This document shows positions 1 to 8,057 of a stretch of 17,058 nucleotides of DNA, in pieces (within the stretch, counting starts at the first letter, position 1; each line of letters starts with the position of its first letter). Location: assembly GCA_031269415.1 (NCBI GenBank), contig JAISZF010000242.1, forward strand, positions 1 through 17,058, in the 5' to 3' direction. The notes under the pieces were generated by a model, which ran no database searches, was not told where the DNA came from, and saw nothing but the letters and a program-made list of their open reading frames with translations. This DNA is from Clostridiales bacterium. GTDB lineage: Bacteria > Bacillota > Clostridia > Lachnospirales > WQUN01. Made by a program: the position numbers and the translations under genes.

Positions 1-11
1 CCTCAGCAATG

Positions 12-40
12 ATTATATCCCATTTTTTCCAATTTTACAA
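12..40 (-). promoter_or_regulatory. Sigma-A-type promoter firing leftwards out of the window
   Basis: Read on the minus strand, TTGTAA (35-40) is followed after a 17-nt spacer by a perfect TATAAT (12-17). Transcription would begin around position 5 and leave the window at its left edge, so the gene it serves is not visible. Just upstream of the -35, GTAAAAT occurs three times on the minus strand (32-38, 45-51, 55-61). The AT-rich tract could be an UP-like element or an operator. The -10 and spacing are good and the -35 matches four of six bases. Confidence 0.5.
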
Positions 41-107
41 CTATATTTTACTACATTTTACAATTGTTTCATATGCTTTGGGAAACTGTTTGTAACCCTC
101 TTTGCTT

Positions 108-139
108 ACCGCCGGCGCGATTTTCACAGCGCAGGCGGT
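108..139. other. GC-rich stem-loop, possible terminator
   Basis: Arms at 108-118 and 129-139 pair over 11 positions with one mismatch, around a 10-nt loop. On the plus strand the stem is followed by CTTTT, a short U-tract. On the minus strand, the direction of the helicase and the small ORF, no U-tract follows. It could mark the 3' end of the minus-strand helicase transcript, or terminate plus-strand readthrough. Orientation is undecided. Nothing else recognisable lies in 41-184. Confidence 0.3.
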
Positions 140-184
140 CTTTTACCTCACCAACGCCACGGCGGCAAGTATTTACCGCACCCT

Positions 185-286
185 CTATCTTATAAACAAA
201 AACGGTGTGGCGACTCCGATCAGCATCGCCAGAATCAGCAGCAAGGCTATAATAGCCGCAATCTTGCGCTTGTGTACTAAAACCAT
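185..286 (-). CDS. Possible 33-residue single-pass membrane peptide
   Basis: A short reading frame lies directly after the helicase gene. From ATG at 286 it gives a basic N-terminus (VHKRK) followed by a hydrophobic stretch rich in I, L, A and V (about residues 9-31) and ends in IR, as expected of a tiny membrane peptide with its N-terminus inside. The start is uncertain. A perfect AGGAGG (313-318) overlaps the helicase stop codon but lies 26 nt upstream of the ATG. At normal distance from it are in-frame ATT codons at 307 and 304, which would add a lysine/arginine-rich leader of about six residues. The ATG itself has only a weak AAGG nearby. No homologue is recognised. The frame could be chance, but the strong ribosome binding site needs a partner. 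Confidence 0.35.
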   Translation of the reverse strand: MVLVHKRKIAAIIALLLILAMLIGVATPFLFIR

Positions 287-316
287 TCGCCTTATTTTCT
301 TAATAATGATCGCCTC

Positions 317-2164
317 CTATCGTAATATCCCGTCTAAAAACCGGGTAGGTTTCACATCAGCCTCATGGCGTTTTTTTATGACCGAGACACACAGATACCG
401 TTTGGCGCGCGTCAGCCCCACATAGAACAGTCGGCGCTCCTCTTCGATCTCCGGCTCTGTTTTGCTCCTTTCATGAGGGATATACCCTTCCACAGCCCCC
501 GCGATAAACACTGAGTCAAACTCCAGCCCTTTGGCGCTGTGCATGGTCGACAGCAAAACACATAGTCTATGTTCATTCCCTCTCTCGTTTATCTTCCCCA
601 ATTTTTGTTTTTTAGCCGTCGCCGCCGCCCGCTCCATGTGCGCGGTAAATTCCTCGTTCTTTTTGAACGGCTTCGCGGCTTCCCGCAGCTCGTCCAACAC
701 CTCCATCAAGCCTGAAGGGTTAAGCCTCCGGTATTGCCCGAATTCCTCCAGAAAGTCTTTATAGCCCACAACATCGCGTATGTATTTTATGGCGTCGGCC
801 GGCGCGCGGCCGGATATGCCCTTCAAACCGCGCAGTAATTCCTCGACCCGCGTCAACTGCCAGACCTGAAGCTGTTTTTGAACGTATAGATTGGCGATAA
901 TACCGCCGCCGGCGTTCCTGGCCGCGGCAACCGCCGCGTTGCTGATATACCGCTTGGGTTTGTTTATAATACGTTGACAGCATTCGTCGGCTCCTCTATC
1001 ATATGACAAGCGAAGGTACGCATAAATATCCTTTGAGATCCAGTGCTCATAGACGCTGGGAGCTTCGTCTTTTACCTGATAAGGGATATTCAGATTCATA
1101 AACGCGTCCGTCAGCGCGCGGGACTGAATATTTACGCGGTAAATGACCGCGATTTCTTCCGGGGATAAGCCTTTGGAGATCAACGCTTTAACCCTCCGGC
1201 CTATCTCCGCGGCTTCGGCGTTGGCGTCCTCCGATTTGATCACAGCAGGTTCCGGCCCTTTCCTGCCGACGCCCGTCATTACCTTGGAATAACGCGTCTT
1301 ATTCCTGCCGATCACGGAATTGCAGAGGCGGATAACCTGTTCCGTGGAACGGTAGTTGATATCCAGCACAACCCTGGCTGAATCAGGAAAGTCTTTTGGG
1401 AAACGCAGCAGAAACTCCGGCCTGGCTCCGCGGAAACGGTATATGCTCTGGTCGTCGTCACCCACGATGAATAGATTGCCCGCCTCGCCGGCCAGCATGG
1501 ATACGCATTTATACTGGGCATGGCAGATATCCTGAAACTCATCCACCAATATATACGGGAATCTTTCCTGCCATACGCGCAGAACATCGGGCTCGTTAAC
1601 GAACATGTCGTAACATTTTACCAGCATGTCGTCAAAATCTATACGCCGGCTGTTTTCCTTAAATGTTTCATAGGCCCGAACCGCCTGACGGAACTCGTCC
1701 GCGCCCATTGACGCCGGGTTATACGACTCAATGTTTATCAGGTCATTCTTCAGGCTCGATATCTCGTTGCACACGGACTGAACGATCTCGTCGTCCGTTT
1801 CCATACTCATGGCGTATAATATGCCCTTTACGGCCTGCCGTCTTTCCTCGTCGGACAGGACCGCGCCGGGCGCCAGATCATGGCTGCCGCGGATAACACG
1901 GAAAAATAAGGCGTGAAAGGTACTGAAGGTGACTCCCGCCACGCCGCCCGCCAAACCGATAAACCGCCCGCGCATCTCCTCGGTCGCGGATTTACTGAAG
2001 GTTATGACCAGAATGTTGTTAGGATTAACACGCATTTCCTTAATCAAGAAGTTTACCCGGTGTATAATAACCGTGGTCTTGCCGCTGCCCGGCCCGGCCA
2101 GAACCATCATCGGTCCTTTGCCGTGTCTGACAGCGGCGTTTTGGCTTTCACTGAGGGGTTTCAT
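317..2164 (-). CDS. UvrD/PcrA-type superfamily 1 DNA helicase (short form)
   Basis: A 615-residue superfamily 1A helicase, expected to unwind DNA 3'-5' using ATP. All core motifs are visible: Q-motif region SESQNAAV near the N-terminus, Walker A GPGSGKTT (24-31), motif II VDEFQD (207-212), motif III VGDDDQSIYRFRGA (234-247), motif IV LDINYRST (267-274), motif V with STMHSAKGLEFD (539-550) and motif VI EEERRLFYVGLTRAKR (574-589). Typical PcrA/UvrD proteins run to about 720-750 residues. This one stops shortly after motif VI, so it lacks the C-terminal extension that in PcrA carries the Tudor-like domain and RNA-polymerase contact. It is therefore more likely an accessory UvrD-like helicase than the essential PcrA. 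ATG at 2164 has GGAAAGG upstream and its own promoter. I am sure of the family and unsure of the pathway. Confidence 0.93.
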   Translation of the reverse strand: MKPLSESQNAAVRHGKGPMMVLAGPGSGKTTVIIHRVNFLIKEMRVNPNNILVITFSKSATEEMRGRFIGLAGGVAGVTFSTFHALFFRVIRGSHDLAPGAVLSDEERRQAVKGILYAMSMETDDEIVQSVCNEISSLKNDLINIESYNPASMGADEFRQAVRAYETFKENSRRIDFDDMLVKCYDMFVNEPDVLRVWQERFPYILVDEFQDICHAQYKCVSMLAGEAGNLFIVGDDDQSIYRFRGARPEFLLRFPKDFPDSARVVLDINYRSTEQVIRLCNSVIGRNKTRYSKVMTGVGRKGPEPAVIKSEDANAEAAEIGRRVKALISKGLSPEEIAVIYRVNIQSRALTDAFMNLNIPYQVKDEAPSVYEHWISKDIYAYLRLSYDRGADECCQRIINKPKRYISNAAVAAARNAGGGIIANLYVQKQLQVWQLTRVEELLRGLKGISGRAPADAIKYIRDVVGYKDFLEEFGQYRRLNPSGLMEVLDELREAAKPFKKNEEFTAHMERAAATAKKQKLGKINERGNEHRLCVLLSTMHSAKGLEFDSVFIAGAVEGYIPHERSKTEPEIEEERRLFYVGLTRAKRYLCVSVIKKRHEADVKPTRFLDGILR

Positions 2165-2188
2165 AAGCGGCCTTTCCAGTTTTTTAAT

Positions 2189-2217
2189 ATTATATCTTAT
2201 CTGTAGACTTATTTCTA
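2189..2217 (-). promoter_or_regulatory. Promoter of the helicase gene
   Basis: Minus-strand TAGAAA (2212-2217, 4 of 6 matches to TTGACA), a 17-nt spacer and a perfect TATAAT (2189-2194), 25 nt before the start codon. It interleaves with the plus-strand promoter of the glycosyltransferase, so the two polymerases probably exclude each other. Confidence 0.5.
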
Positions 2218-2233
2218 TAAAATTTGTTATAAT
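2204..2233 (+). promoter_or_regulatory. Promoter of the GT4 glycosyltransferase gene
   Basis: TAGACT (2204-2209), an 18-nt spacer and a perfect TATAAT (2228-2233) lie 27 nt before the start codon. The -35 box sits inside the spacer of the divergent helicase promoter. Confidence 0.5.
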
Positions 2234-2259
2234 ATAGGCAAAAGGTTTTGGAGGTATTT

Positions 2260-3507
2260 ATGAATATCGGCATCTTTACTGATACATATTATCCGCAAAT
2301 AAACGGAGTTGTCACGTCCACGCGTATGTTGGAAAAGGAATTGAACAAACTCGGCCATCAGGTATTTATTATAACAACCACTAACCCCGAAGTTACGCAC
2401 GCTGCCCCGCGCGTGTTCCGCCTGCCCAGTATGCCGTTTATTTTTTTTCCCACACAGCGGGTAACATTCCTCTATTCGCCCAAGCTGCTGGTAAAACTAA
2501 AATCATTAAAATTGGACATTGTCCATACTCAGACGGAATTCCCGGTCGGAATATTCGGGAAGATTGTGTCCGAATTCTATCGGATCCCCATGGTGCATAC
2601 CTATCATACCATGTATGAGGATTATGTACACTATATTGCCAACGGTCACCTGATAACCCCGAAGATCGCCCAGAAATTCAGCAGGCTATTCTGTAACCGG
2701 GCGGACATTGTGATCGCGCCGGTGCGGAAGACCAAGGAATATTTGGAGGGAATCGGGGTATCGCGGCCTCTGCGCGTTATTCCTACTGGTTTGGACTTTT
2801 CGCCTTTTTTGAAGGAGAACTTCAGCAGGGAACAGATAAACCTCGTCAAGAGTGAATTGGGAATAAGCCCGACAGATCCGGTAATCGTCACAATTGGCCG
2901 AGTCGCCAAAGAGAAGAGCATAGACGTGCTGATCGATCAAATGAGCCGCCTGCGCGAACGGCTGCCCAACGTAAAACTGGTCGTCGTGGGACCGGGTCCA
3001 TATCTGGATATTCTTAAAGAGCAGGCCGAAAGGCTCAGTGTCACGGACATGGTTATCTTTACGGGAGGCAGACCGTGGGAGGTTATACCTCTGTATTATC
3101 AAATCGGTGATGTGTTCGCCATGGCCTCCACTTCGGAGACGCAGGGGCTGACATATATAGAGGCCTTGGCTGGGAAGGTTCCCGTTGTGGTCAAGCGCGA
3201 TCGCAGCGTTGAGGGCGTTATCTCTCACGGCGAGACCGGGTATTGTTTCGAACGTGACAGCGAGGCTGCCGATCTGCTTTACCGCGCGCTGACCGAACGC
3301 GACGAGGCGAAAAAAATGGCTGAAGAGGGCTTTAAAAGAATTAGCCATCTGTCAGCCGCGCATTTCGCCAAACAGGTACAACAGGTTTACAATGAAGCAC
3401 TGAGCATGAAGCCCAAACACAAAAGGTCGATCAACTGGAGCCTGGCCTTCGGCCGCAGGCCAAAAGAGGATACTGATGAGTTTGAGCCGTCGGTAGAGGC
3501 TGAATGA
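2260..3507 (+). CDS. GT4 glycosyltransferase, diacylglycerol glucosyltransferase-like
   Basis: A 415-residue GT-B fold, family 4 retaining glycosyltransferase. The N-terminus MNIGIFTDTYYPQINGV, the acceptor-side HTYHTMYEDY (113-122), GRVAKEKS (213-220) and the catalytic EX7E motif (E293...E301, in SETQGLTYIEA) resemble the bacterial 1,2-diacylglycerol 3-alpha-glucosyltransferases that make glycolipids and lipoteichoic acid anchors at the inner face of the membrane. The C-terminal 30 residues are charged (K/R then D/E) and probably not part of the fold. ATG at 2260 is preferred over an in-frame TTG at 2248, because GGAGG (2250-2254) sits 5 nt before the ATG and overlaps the TTG. It has its own promoter and no operon partner, and ends 8 bp from a convergent gene. 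The acceptor is inferred from similarity only, and other GT4 mannosyl or glucosyl transferases remain possible. Confidence 0.85.
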   Translation: MNIGIFTDTYYPQINGVVTSTRMLEKELNKLGHQVFIITTTNPEVTHAAPRVFRLPSMPFIFFPTQRVTFLYSPKLLVKLKSLKLDIVHTQTEFPVGIFGKIVSEFYRIPMVHTYHTMYEDYVHYIANGHLITPKIAQKFSRLFCNRADIVIAPVRKTKEYLEGIGVSRPLRVIPTGLDFSPFLKENFSREQINLVKSELGISPTDPVIVTIGRVAKEKSIDVLIDQMSRLRERLPNVKLVVVGPGPYLDILKEQAERLSVTDMVIFTGGRPWEVIPLYYQIGDVFAMASTSETQGLTYIEALAGKVPVVVKRDRSVEGVISHGETGYCFERDSEAADLLYRALTERDEAKKMAEEGFKRISHLSAAHFAKQVQQVYNEALSMKPKHKRSINWSLAFGRRPKEDTDEFEPSVEAE

Positions 3508-3515
3508 AACCGCGC

Positions 3516-4511
3516 CTACTGAGCCTGACGTTCCGCCATGCTTCCATGGATGTAAAAGACTTTATCCTCGTCGATATCCAGCCCGGACGCCAGTGATCTG
3601 TTGCCTATGTCTTTCAGAAGCGTTTCTTTGCTAATCGACCCTGTTAAAAACATATAATTCCGTTTTATGAGTTTTGTCCCGTCATCCACAGCCTGGTTGT
3701 ACATGTCGCCAAAGCTGTGGTTCATTTCGTTATCTCCGTCCCATGGCATATACCATGGCTTTTTTTTGAGGTTAAGATAATCCACGCCGTCATTGACATC
3801 CTGCGTATGAATTACGCTGGATACCACATGATCGCCGATCGTCAAGTCCTCGGCCAATTCCATCAGCCTTTTCCGGCGTCCGCGTTTGGACTGCAGAATC
3901 CGCGTCAAACCCACCATATAACGTATGGCGCTGAATACCTCTTTGGGGCTGATTCGCCTGTCGTAAGCCCCGCTGATGGCGTCGCTTAAAGCGTCCGCGA
4001 TTACTATGGCGTGGCTCTTGTCCGCTTTTATAAGCTGCCACAGTTTCATACTCGCGGGTTTTTCCCCGGACATGATTTTAAGCATCAATACGTCTATAGC
4101 GGTTTCAAAGCTGCGATGCCGTACACTGTATCGCAGGCGCGGGGTTTTGTCCCCTTCCACGCGGAATCCGCTCTTGTAATAGACATAGGGGTGAGCGCCG
4201 CAATCCAAAGTGTAGTGCGAGAGATAACCGCAGATATACGAGAAAATCATAAGGCGATCCTCGCCGCCGGCAGCGCTCATGTTATCCAGCATATGTGAAA
4301 AAAAGGAACGGACATTGGTTTTATGCATATCCACGCCAAGGTTTTTCATATTCTTCTTTATCAGACCAGGCAGATAATAAAAAAACATATCGGGACCCTG
4401 ACAGCCCACATTGTATAACTGACGGCTGTTTTGCAAAATATCCTGAATATCGCGGGGAAGTTCATTAATTGTAGCCTCCCCGCATATATAGTGCGTAATA
4501 AAGCCCGGCAC
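3516..4511 (-). CDS. Zinc-dependent phospholipase C-family protein
   Basis: A 331-residue member of the Zn_dep_PLPC family (the fold of the clostridial alpha-toxin N-domain). The metal-binding pattern is visible, counting from the proposed start: H7 in FITHY, D41 in GPDMFFY, H63, H73 (FFSHML), then SHYTLD with H99 and D103, and H107 in AHPYVY. There is no signal peptide, unlike the secreted toxins, so this is probably an intracellular housekeeping relative of unknown substrate. The C-terminal half (about 130-331) is helical-looking and unfamiliar. GTG at 4511 is chosen over GTG at 4520 because the AGAAGGGG element ends at 4520, giving an 8-nt spacing, and because family members begin with M-P-x-F-x-T-H-Y. 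It lies 75 bp after sbcC with no clear promoter or terminator between, so it may be co-transcribed with sbcDC. Confidence 0.8.
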   Translation of the reverse strand: MPGFITHYICGEATINELPRDIQDILQNSRQLYNVGCQGPDMFFYYLPGLIKKNMKNLGVDMHKTNVRSFFSHMLDNMSAAGGEDRLMIFSYICGYLSHYTLDCGAHPYVYYKSGFRVEGDKTPRLRYSVRHRSFETAIDVLMLKIMSGEKPASMKLWQLIKADKSHAIVIADALSDAISGAYDRRISPKEVFSAIRYMVGLTRILQSKRGRRKRLMELAEDLTIGDHVVSSVIHTQDVNDGVDYLNLKKKPWYMPWDGDNEMNHSFGDMYNQAVDDGTKLIKRNYMFLTGSISKETLLKDIGNRSLASGLDIDEDKVFYIHGSMAERQAQ

Positions 4512-4586
4512 GCGCAACACCCCTTCTATATAGGATTATTTGCCAAAACAGTATATTTATGCGTTCCCGTGCCTTCATTTCCCATT

Positions 4587-7500
4587 TTATGTGACAATCG
4601 GCTTATTCGATACGGAAATCACAATCTTACTGCCGGCGGGCGTCTTCTGCACGCAAATCTGTTTTTCTATCCGCTCGCGCAATTCCGCCACATGCGAGAT
4701 AATGCCAATCACGCGGCTGCCGCCCGCCATATTCGTCAGTGTCTGAACCGCCAGTTCCAGCGTGTCCGCGTCGAGGGATCCGAAACCTTCGTCGATAAAC
4801 ATGGCGTCCAGTCTCACGCCGCCCGCGTTCCGCTGTACCACATCCGACAGCCCCAAGGCCAGCGAGAGCGAAGCCATGAACGATTCCCCGCCCGACAGGC
4901 TGTTGGCGGAACGCGCCTTGCCCGTGTAACTGTCCAGCACCTCAAGCTCCAACCCGGTTTTCGACCTCTTATCGTCACTCTCCGACTTCCGCAGCAGCGT
5001 ATAGCGGCTTTGGCTCATAACGTTAAGGCGCAGGTTGGCCGCGCGCAGCACTCGCTCAAAATACGCCATCTGCGCGTATGTTTCAAAGTCCAGCTTCCCG
5101 TTGGCGGCGTTGGATAACTGCTTAACCGCGGCGTAAGTCTTCTCCGCCTTATCCAATTCCACAGAAGAAGCCCGCAGTTCTTTCAGCATACGCTCTATCT
5201 GAGTCAGGCGGCTCCTGGTGTCGTCGCGGGTTCCGCGCAGCTTTCTGGAGTCCTCGTTTATTTTATCGGCCGCTTCACGCAATTTCTCAAGCCGCGGCGC
5301 TTCCTTGCCAAAGGTTTCGCTCTCCAGGCGATTCAGATCCCTCTTCATCTGTTCGCCTGTTTTCTCATAATCATTGATCTGCTTTGTTATAAGGTTGAGC
5401 GTTTCTTCGGTAATCAACGACGCTCCGTAGTCCTCGGCGGAGCTGAATCCGCTTTCCCGCACGGCGTTTTCAAAAGTTTCCCGCGCTTTTTCCCTACTCG
5501 CGCGCATATCCCGCTCCCGGTTATCCCGTTCGGTCACAAGCGCGCCAGCCGCGCTTAGCGCGGCTTCCGCTTCCGTATTACGCTTACGCGCTGATTCCCA
5601 TTCCGCGGCCAACGCCGCTAAAGACTTTTCATCCTCGACTTTACGGGCGGTCAGTTGTATAACGCCTTCGCGCGTCTGTCGCAGCATGTCTGTCAGGCGA
5701 GCGCGGGCGTCATTCCACTCCACGGTCGGTTCAAACTCCGAGAAATCCGCTATGAACCTCTCCGTAAGCGCCGCCGTTTCAGCGGACAGCGCCGTGCGTC
5801 CGACCGAGGCTTCATCCCTCTTCTTTACTGTGGACTCATGGGATCGCGTCAATGCCGCCAACGCTTTCTCATCTTTGCTTATCCGCCCAGCAAGGGTTTT
5901 CGCTTCCTCGCGGGTTTCCGTCAAGACCTGTGTTAACTGCTGCCCCGCTGTTTTCCTTGAGGCATTGGGTACGAACTCCCGCAGATCCTCCATAAACCGC
6001 GCGCTCAGCGTATTGTATTCCGTATCAAGCGCCGTGTATACGGGCGCGATCTTTTCATGTCTTTCAGTCGCCGCGTCAAAATCGGACTTAAGCCGCGCCA
6101 GAGCTTTTTCATCCGCTGATTTCCGAGCGTCCAAGGCCTTCGCGGCGGTATCACGCTGATTGAACATCTCGGTTAAGCTCCGGCCCAACTCCTCAAAATC
6201 CGCCGCTTCGCCGTATTTATGAAAATCTTCCGCCAGACGAGCGGCGCGGGTATCGAACTCGGTTTTCAGCCTGGCGCATTCGGCGGTTTTAATCTCCAAC
6301 TTGTTACGCGACTCTTCAGCGTTTTTCCGCGCTTTTTTCAGCGACTCTCCGCTGATGTCCTCTTCTGACAGATACGCCGGCTCCGGGTGTTCCATGGAAC
6401 CGCACACAGGGCACGGCGCGCCGGGTTTCAAATCTTTTGCCAGTATCCCGGCCTGCTCCCTTAAAAACGCCTCGTTCAACGTCTCATATTGGCTGTTAAA
6501 ATCAGCGTACTTTGAGCGTATGACTTCAAACGCGGCTTGCGCCTTGACCAATTCGGACTTTATCGCGGAAATATCCCGATAATCCGTCTGAAGTCCTTTC
6601 AGGGTATTCAAATCCTCGTACGTTTTTTCCCAATCCCCGCGGAGAGTCTCAAAGCTGGTTTTAGCGGCGTCATACGGCGGCAGTTCCGCGAGGATCCTTT
6701 CCGTATCCGCCAGCTCTCTTTTAGCCGAGCGAAGGGATGTCTGCTTCTCTATAATCACCTGAATATTTTTGTTCAACATAATAAGCCGGCTCTGTTTTTC
6801 GGATATTCGCTCATACTCGCGGCGCAGTTCCTCAAGCGCCGCTTTCGAGTCTTCCAACGGCGGCAACGCGGCAAGTGTCCGTTCCGCCTCAGTCAAATCC
6901 GCGAGAGCCTTATCCAGATCTGATTGTTTGCGTAAAATAACGCCGCTGTTCTTTTCCAGGGTATTCAGACGTTTAAGCCTGTCCGACGCGAGTTCCCATT
7001 CGCGCCTCAATTTATCGAAAGCCGATTGAGTCTCTTCCAGCTCCGGCAATTCCCGGAGCTTTGCTTTCACGCGTTCCAACGCGACAGAGGCTGTTCTGTA
7101 ACCTACCTGCGCTTTGGCAAGTTCCGTTTGTATATCCGTATGCGCGGCGGCCGCTTTCGCCGCTTCATCCGAGTACGGTTTTACGTTGCGCAGCGCGACC
7201 TCGCCGCGAGCCCGCTTATGAGACAGCTTGAATATAGTGCCGGAAGCGCTCTCGTGCTTGATGTACGCCCCGCGCACGGCTTCAAGTTCGGAAAATTTCT
7301 TGCTCAGATCCTCCGCCACCGCGACGCGTCCCGCCAAATCGGCCTTCAGTTTGTCTAATTCCGCGAGTCGCTCGTCCGTCTTTTCGAGTTCGATTTTGTC
7401 CGAGGCGGCCTGATTCCCCCATTCCTCAAAGAATTCCCGCCTCTTGTTAATGTCCGCGCCGTAAGCCTCAAAGCGCCGCTCAATAGACGCGCGCTTATCG

Positions 7501-8057
7501 TACGCTTCTTTGGCCTTATCCTTCAGCCGCGCCTGAAATTGCGCGAGCGCTTCCGTATTGAATATGCGGCGCAGTATCTTCACGCGGTCGTCGGTTCCGC
7601 TTTGCAGGAAGCGCAGGAAGTCGTTCTGCGCTATCATTACAATCTGCGCGAACTGATCCTTGTCCAATCCGATTATTTCAGTTATCTTGGCCCTGATCGC
7701 CCGATCCCCTGTTATCGCCGAACCGTCAGGCAGCGTCAAAACCGCGTCCTGCCCGCCGTTTTTCTTTATTGTACGCTTTACGGCGTATACATCGTTCCCG
7801 GAGATGAAGCGCAGGTCCACAAAACTTTTAGCCTTTTCGTCGGCAAAGTCGCTGCGCAGCATGGAATATCTTTCGCGCGAATGCCCGCTGGCCTCGCCGT
7901 ACAGGGCGAACGAAACCGCGTCGAAGATAGTGGTTTTTCCCGCGCCCGTTTCACCCGCCACGAGATAGATCCCGCTGTCGCCGAACAGGGTAAAATCCAC
8001 GGTCTCCGTGCCCGCGTAGGATCCGAACGCGCTGATCGTCAATTTCTGAGGTTTCAC
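4587..8057 (-). CDS. sbcC: SbcC, ATPase subunit of the SbcCD nuclease
   Basis: A 1156-residue SMC/Rad50-like ATPase that works with SbcD to cleave DNA hairpins and process ends. Walker A GETGAGKTT (35-43), Q-loop AQNDF (Q144), zinc hook CPVC (C549, C552), ABC signature LSGGES (1054-1059), Walker B with FIDEGFGSLD (1087-1096) and H-loop SHVAEL (H1122) are all present, so the protein looks intact. Two long coiled-coil arms flank the hook. The ascending arm contains three tandem 61-residue units (334-394, 395-455, 456-516). The descending arm has three 80-residue units (573-652, 653-732, 733-812) and the beginning of a fourth. Translation starts at GTG, and the GTGA sequence overlaps the sbcD stop codon by 4 nt, so translation is coupled. 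It is somewhat longer than common SbcC proteins, which fits the repeated arms. Confidence 0.97.
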   Translation of the reverse strand: MKPQKLTISAFGSYAGTETVDFTLFGDSGIYLVAGETGAGKTTIFDAVSFALYGEASGHSRERYSMLRSDFADEKAKSFVDLRFISGNDVYAVKRTIKKNGGQDAVLTLPDGSAITGDRAIRAKITEIIGLDKDQFAQIVMIAQNDFLRFLQSGTDDRVKILRRIFNTEALAQFQARLKDKAKEAYDKRASIERRFEAYGADINKRREFFEEWGNQAASDKIELEKTDERLAELDKLKADLAGRVAVAEDLSKKFSELEAVRGAYIKHESASGTIFKLSHKRARGEVALRNVKPYSDEAAKAAAAHTDIQTELAKAQVGYRTASVALERVKAKLRELPELEETQSAFDKLRREWELASDRLKRLNTLEKNSGVILRKQSDLDKALADLTEAERTLAALPPLEDSKAALEELRREYERISEKQSRLIMLNKNIQVIIEKQTSLRSAKRELADTERILAELPPYDAAKTSFETLRGDWEKTYEDLNTLKGLQTDYRDISAIKSELVKAQAAFEVIRSKYADFNSQYETLNEAFLREQAGILAKDLKPGAPCPVCGSMEHPEPAYLSEEDISGESLKKARKNAEESRNKLEIKTAECARLKTEFDTRAARLAEDFHKYGEAADFEELGRSLTEMFNQRDTAAKALDARKSADEKALARLKSDFDAATERHEKIAPVYTALDTEYNTLSARFMEDLREFVPNASRKTAGQQLTQVLTETREEAKTLAGRISKDEKALAALTRSHESTVKKRDEASVGRTALSAETAALTERFIADFSEFEPTVEWNDARARLTDMLRQTREGVIQLTARKVEDEKSLAALAAEWESARKRNTEAEAALSAAGALVTERDNRERDMRASREKARETFENAVRESGFSSAEDYGASLITEETLNLITKQINDYEKTGEQMKRDLNRLESETFGKEAPRLEKLREAADKINEDSRKLRGTRDDTRSRLTQIERMLKELRASSVELDKAEKTYAAVKQLSNAANGKLDFETYAQMAYFERVLRAANLRLNVMSQSRYTLLRKSESDDKRSKTGLELEVLDSYTGKARSANSLSGGESFMASLSLALGLSDVVQRNAGGVRLDAMFIDEGFGSLDADTLELAVQTLTNMAGGSRVIGIISHVAELRERIEKQICVQKTPAGSKIVISVSNKPIVT

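Noticed and set aside
102..425. Plus-strand open frame of 107 codons with an alanine-rich start
   Set aside because: It has no ribosome binding site, runs antisense into the end of the helicase gene, and has no family-like sequence.
3445..3465. Small GGCC-rich hairpin near the end of the GT4 gene
   Set aside because: It lies within the coding sequence and has no U-tract, so it is not a terminator.
4431..5117. Plus-strand open frame of 228 codons across the PLC/sbcC boundary
   Set aside because: It is antisense to two real genes and of unnatural composition (many R, H and Q), with no start signal.
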